This document shows positions 61,360-64,000 of a stretch of 64,000 nt of DNA, in pieces (the first letter of the stretch is position 1; each line of letters opens with the position of its first letter). The notes under the pieces are model-generated. The model had not been told where the DNA came from. It searched no databases and was given only the letters and a program-made list of their open reading frames with translations. The DNA comes from Francisella adeliensis (GTDB taxonomy: Bacteria > Pseudomonadota > Gammaproteobacteria > Francisellales > Francisellaceae), in contig NZ_CP021781.1 in the NCBI RefSeq assembly GCF_003290445.1, forward strand, positions 1 through 64,000. The letters are read 5' to 3'. The position numbers and the translations under genes were made by a program.

Positions 61360-62775
61360 ATGAGTGATAAGGTTAGGCTTGAGTCAAGGTGGTATCACAA
61401 AATTAGTGATCCGATGGTTATAATATTTATTGTTATAATTTTGGCTTCGGTTTTGACATATATTGTTCCAGCAGGTGAGTTTTCAAAGGACATAACTAGT
61501 GGGGCAGCTGCAGTTGGGACTAAATTTTTTCATCACTTACCTAACCACGGCATTAGCTTATTTGGTGTATTTGAGGCAATACCAAAAGGATTAGAATCAG
61601 CATCAGAGTATTTATTTATAGTGTTTATTGCTGGAGGTTTATTTCATCTTCTTGATAGTTCTAAGGCATTAGAACATGCTATAGGTACTGCAGTTAAGCA
61701 TATAGGTTTTAAGAGAAAGACACTATTAATATTTTCAGCTACTTATATTTATGGTATTTTTGGAATAACTGTTGGTTATGAGAATAACATAGCTTTGGTA
61801 CCTGTTGCTTTGATAATATCGTCAGCCCTTGGTCTTTCAAGGGTTGTTGGTGTGTGCATAGCTATTGGTGGTATAGGCATGGGGTTTGCCTTGTCTCCTA
61901 TAAACCCATATACTGTTGGGGTTGCTCAGAAAATAGCTGGTTTGCCGCTATTTTCAGGAGCAGGGTTAAGGGCTATTATGGTTATTGTAGCATTGACTAT
62001 CTTAGGTTTTTATATAGCGAAATTTATAGCTCCTAAAGAGGAGTGTCAAGAAGGAGAGGCACTTTTATCTAAGGATATAGAAGACTACCATATGAGCTTC
62101 AGAGATATACTGATTATCTTAGTTTTCACCCTAGGAATACTTGTTATAGCTGTTTGTTCAATTCTTTCTGGAATAACAAAACCTGACGGGCAACCGATGT
62201 TAGGTATACCTTGGTATATTAATCAGATTGCTGCGGTATTTTTGATCATATCTATGCTTGTTGCTGTTATTTGCAAGTATAGTCCTAATCAGTATGTGAA
62301 GCTTATGATGGAAGGGGCGGCAAAAGTTACTCCAGGTGCTTTAGTTATAGGTCTAGCCGCAGCAATCCAGGTAATTCTTAAAGAGGGTCAAATAATAGAT
62401 TCAATTGTTTATTATTTGGGTGATTTACTTAGCTATATTCCAGCATCTGTTTCTGCAATTTTAATGACACTAGTCCAAAGCGTTATAAACTTCTTTATAC
62501 CTGGTGGGTCAGGTCAAGCTTTAGCTACTATGCCTATTTTGATTCCTGTTGCAGATATGGTAGAGATGAAAAGACAGCTTATGATATTAGCATTTCAAGT
62601 TGGTGATGGTTTTACATATATGATATCCCCAACAGCAGGAGGAACTTTGGCGATGTTAGCTTTAGCTAAAGTTTCGTATGTGAAATGGCTAAAAGCAATC
62701 CTCCCATTTATTATTTTTATGTACATTGTATCTTGGCTTTTTATACTGATTGCTCATTATGTTAATTGGTCGTAA
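61360..62775 (+). CDS. YfcC-family permease (basic amino acid/peptide type)
   Basis: A 471-residue inner-membrane protein with about 12 helices, of the YfcC/DcuC-related family. It opens with WYHKISDPMVIIFIVIILASVLTYIVPAGEF, a start shared by YfcC proteins, and includes GIGMGFALSPINPYTVGVAQKIAGLP and FFIPGGSGQALATMPILIPVADM. Some YfcC relatives are annotated as arginine/ornithine or short-chain fatty acid carriers; the substrate is unproven. Here it is the last gene of the DUF1028-amidohydrolase operon and most likely imports their substrate. Confidence 0.85.
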   Translation: MSDKVRLESRWYHKISDPMVIIFIVIILASVLTYIVPAGEFSKDITSGAAAVGTKFFHHLPNHGISLFGVFEAIPKGLESASEYLFIVFIAGGLFHLLDSSKALEHAIGTAVKHIGFKRKTLLIFSATYIYGIFGITVGYENNIALVPVALIISSALGLSRVVGVCIAIGGIGMGFALSPINPYTVGVAQKIAGLPLFSGAGLRAIMVIVALTILGFYIAKFIAPKEECQEGEALLSKDIEDYHMSFRDILIILVFTLGILVIAVCSILSGITKPDGQPMLGIPWYINQIAAVFLIISMLVAVICKYSPNQYVKLMMEGAAKVTPGALVIGLAAAIQVILKEGQIIDSIVYYLGDLLSYIPASVSAILMTLVQSVINFFIPGGSGQALATMPILIPVADMVEMKRQLMILAFQVGDGFTYMISPTAGGTLAMLALAKVSYVKWLKAILPFIIFMYIVSWLFILIAHYVNWS

Positions 62776-62804
62776 GATAAAATGATAAAAATACTTTAAA
62801 TTAC

Positions 62805-62832
62805 TTGACTAGAAAATAAAAGGCAGTATAAT
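62805..62832 (+). promoter_or_regulatory. tRNA-Glu promoter
   Basis: TTGACT (62805-62810) and a perfect TATAAT (62827-62832) are 16 bases apart, 36 bases before tRNA-Glu. A strong sigma-70 promoter of the kind expected for stable RNA. Confidence 0.8.
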
Positions 62833-62868
62833 AGTCAACATATCGTTAGAGATAGCGATTAGTCTTAT

Positions 62869-62944
62869 GTCCCGTTCGTCTAGAGGCCTAGGACACCGCC
62901 CTTTCACGGCGGCAACAGGGGTTCAAATCCCCTACGGGATGCCA
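62869..62944 (+). tRNA. tRNA-Glu (TTC)
   Basis: 76-nt tRNA. The acceptor stem GTCCCGT pairs with ACGGGAT (first pair G-U), discriminator G, encoded CCA, and the anticodon loop CTTTCAC gives TTC at 62903-62905. It has its own promoter and terminator, so it is a single-gene unit. Confidence 0.97.
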
Positions 62945-62948
62945 AATT

Positions 62949-62984
62949 TAAGCCTCATAGCTGAAAAGTTATGAGGCTTTTTTG
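62949..62984 (+). terminator. tRNA-Glu terminator
   Basis: AAGCCTCATA (62950-62959) pairs with TATGAGGCTT (62970-62979), followed by a run of T. A strong intrinsic terminator. Confidence 0.9.
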
Positions 62985-63064
62985 TTTATATAGTGTGGTA
63001 AAACTTTTTGAGCTGTCGAAATAAATTCTTTAAAGAAAAAGAAAATTAATGTTTCCATATTAGC

Positions 63065-64000
63065 TTATAAAAATAAATTCACACAATCGTTTAAAAACAA
63101 ATAACCTTTCTCAGTTGGTTTGATAGAGCCTTTATTTATTTCTAGTAAACCTTTTTGGATACCTTTTTGAACACTAGACTCGATAAGGTTATATTTAGCA
63201 AAAGTTTGTTGATTAAAAAGCTCTAAGTTAAAACCTTTTTTAAGTCTTAGTGTATTAAGCATAAACTCATATTTTAGATCATTTTGGCATAGAGTTGATT
63301 GACCCTTCGTAGGGTTTTGAGCAGCTAGATATATTTTAGGATGCTTTTGCTTCCACGAACGATGAATTTTTTTTGTTTTAAGGTTTGTTATTTTACTGTG
63401 AGCACCAGCACCAATACCAATATAGTCACCAAAACTCCAGTAATTTGAGTTATGTATGGATCGTTTTTTATTTTTTGCATAAGCAGAAACTTCATATTGA
63501 GAGAAACTTGCTTCACCAAGAGATTTTTTGCCAAGTGTTTCTATTTCTTCTAGAGTGTTTTCATCAGGTAGGGTTGGGGTTTTAACAGCAAATAAAGTAT
63601 TTGGTTCAATGGTTAACTGATACCACGATATATGGGTGGGTTTCATTGTTATGGCTTGAGAAATATCAAACATAGCATCTTCAACAGATTGGTTTGGTAA
63701 GCCGTGCATAATATCAATATTAAAATTATTAATATCTGATTGGTGGATTTCTTCTATAGTTGTATAAACATTTTGAGAATTGTGAACACGACCTAGAATT
63801 TTCAGTTTTTCATCTTGGAAGCTTTGTACTCCGAGAGAAATGCGATTAATACCAATATCACTATAGCTCGTGATAGAGCCTCTTTCAACAGTTCCTGGAT
63901 TCATCTCTAAAGTGATTTCACAGTCTTTATTAAAGTTGCTATTAGCTTCTATGTGTTTGAGAACTTTGCCGAGATATTCAGGTTTAAATAATGATGGAGT
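63065..64000 (-). CDS. hemW: HemW-like radical SAM protein (partial)
   Basis: The gene runs off the window end, so about the first 70 residues, including the Fe-S cysteine motif, are missing. The visible 311 residues start with TPSLFKPEYLGKVL and contain ITLEMNPGTVERG, GINRISLGVQSFQDEKLKILGRVHN, IDIMHGLPNQSVEDAM and the C-terminal HemN-like domain (YIGIGAGAHSKI). HemW is a haem chaperone related to coproporphyrinogen III oxidase (HemN). It lacks the HemN-specific features as far as visible, so HemW is preferred. Convergent with tRNA-Glu. Confidence 0.88.
   Translation of the reverse strand, partial: TPSLFKPEYLGKVLKHIEANSNFNKDCEITLEMNPGTVERGSITSYSDIGINRISLGVQSFQDEKLKILGRVHNSQNVYTTIEEIHQSDINNFNIDIMHGLPNQSVEDAMFDISQAITMKPTHISWYQLTIEPNTLFAVKTPTLPDENTLEEIETLGKKSLGEASFSQYEVSAYAKNKKRSIHNSNYWSFGDYIGIGAGAHSKITNLKTKKIHRSWKQKHPKIYLAAQNPTKGQSTLCQNDLKYEFMLNTLRLKKGFNLELFNQQTFAKYNLIESSVQKGIQKGLLEINKGSIKPTEKGYLFLNDCVNLFL

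Overview
The window is a low-GC chromosomal segment from a gammaproteobacterium of the family Francisellaceae. I base this on recalled close similarity of DnaA and MurC to Francisella proteins, on the AT-rich codon use, and on the presence of an intact branched-chain amino acid cluster. The segment opens exactly on the dnaA start codon, so it is probably the conventional start of a circular chromosome, with oriC just upstream and outside the window. Species cannot be fixed from the sequence alone.

Layout. 0-7 kb: dnaA, dnaN, an EamA permease, a Bcp-type peroxiredoxin, ldhA and ettA. 7-16 kb: an exported protein with two aspartic-protease-like motifs, a LysR gene facing an aminotransferase/mmsA operon, aroE, and a large exported orphan. 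15.5-19.2 kb: murC-rsmI, a HAD phosphatase and a methyltransferase gene broken by two one-base losses. 19.3-23.8 kb: an exported RCC1-like protein directly coupled to a PLD-nuclease/helicase/DUF3427 protein, then a tandem universal stress protein. 24-31 kb: an ilv cluster (threonine synthase-like fusion, ilvD, ilvE, ilvB, ilvH). 31-34.5 kb: an MHS transporter with pxpBAC (5-oxoprolinase). 34.6-39.5 kb: DUF47-pit phosphate uptake, cytochrome b561, fumC and a Tas-like aldo/keto reductase. 39.5-41 kb: a TPP riboswitch controlling a PnuC/PnuT-like transporter and a TatD-like hydrolase. 41-45 kb: LysR, cytochrome b561, APC permease and an M15 carboxypeptidase. 45-50.3 kb: a complete rrn operon (16S, tRNA-Ile, tRNA-Ala, 23S, 5S) with a strong promoter and terminator. 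50.4-64 kb: a GlpT-like antiporter, a large MscS-family channel, a GNAT-nitrilase fusion, aspS, gltX, a DUF1028/amidohydrolase/YfcC-permease operon, tRNA-Glu, and hemW cut by the window end.

Most genes are ordinary housekeeping or nutrient-acquisition genes. The most notable point is the ilv-cluster threonine synthase, which carries a C-terminal domain resembling the allosteric (leucine/isoleucine-sensing) domain of LeuA/CimA. This suggests direct branched-chain amino acid feedback on threonine synthesis. Other points worth a second look are the TPP riboswitch, where the aptamer and the Shine-Dalgarno sequence can compete for one anti-SD strand and where a TatD hydrolase is co-regulated; a tandem retropepsin-like exported protein; an RCC1-like exported protein coupled to a nuclease-helicase; a perfect 9-bp inverted repeat before the 5-oxoproline operon; and a 475-residue exported orphan behind a near-consensus promoter. 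No CRISPR array, insertion sequence, prophage or clear defence island was seen.
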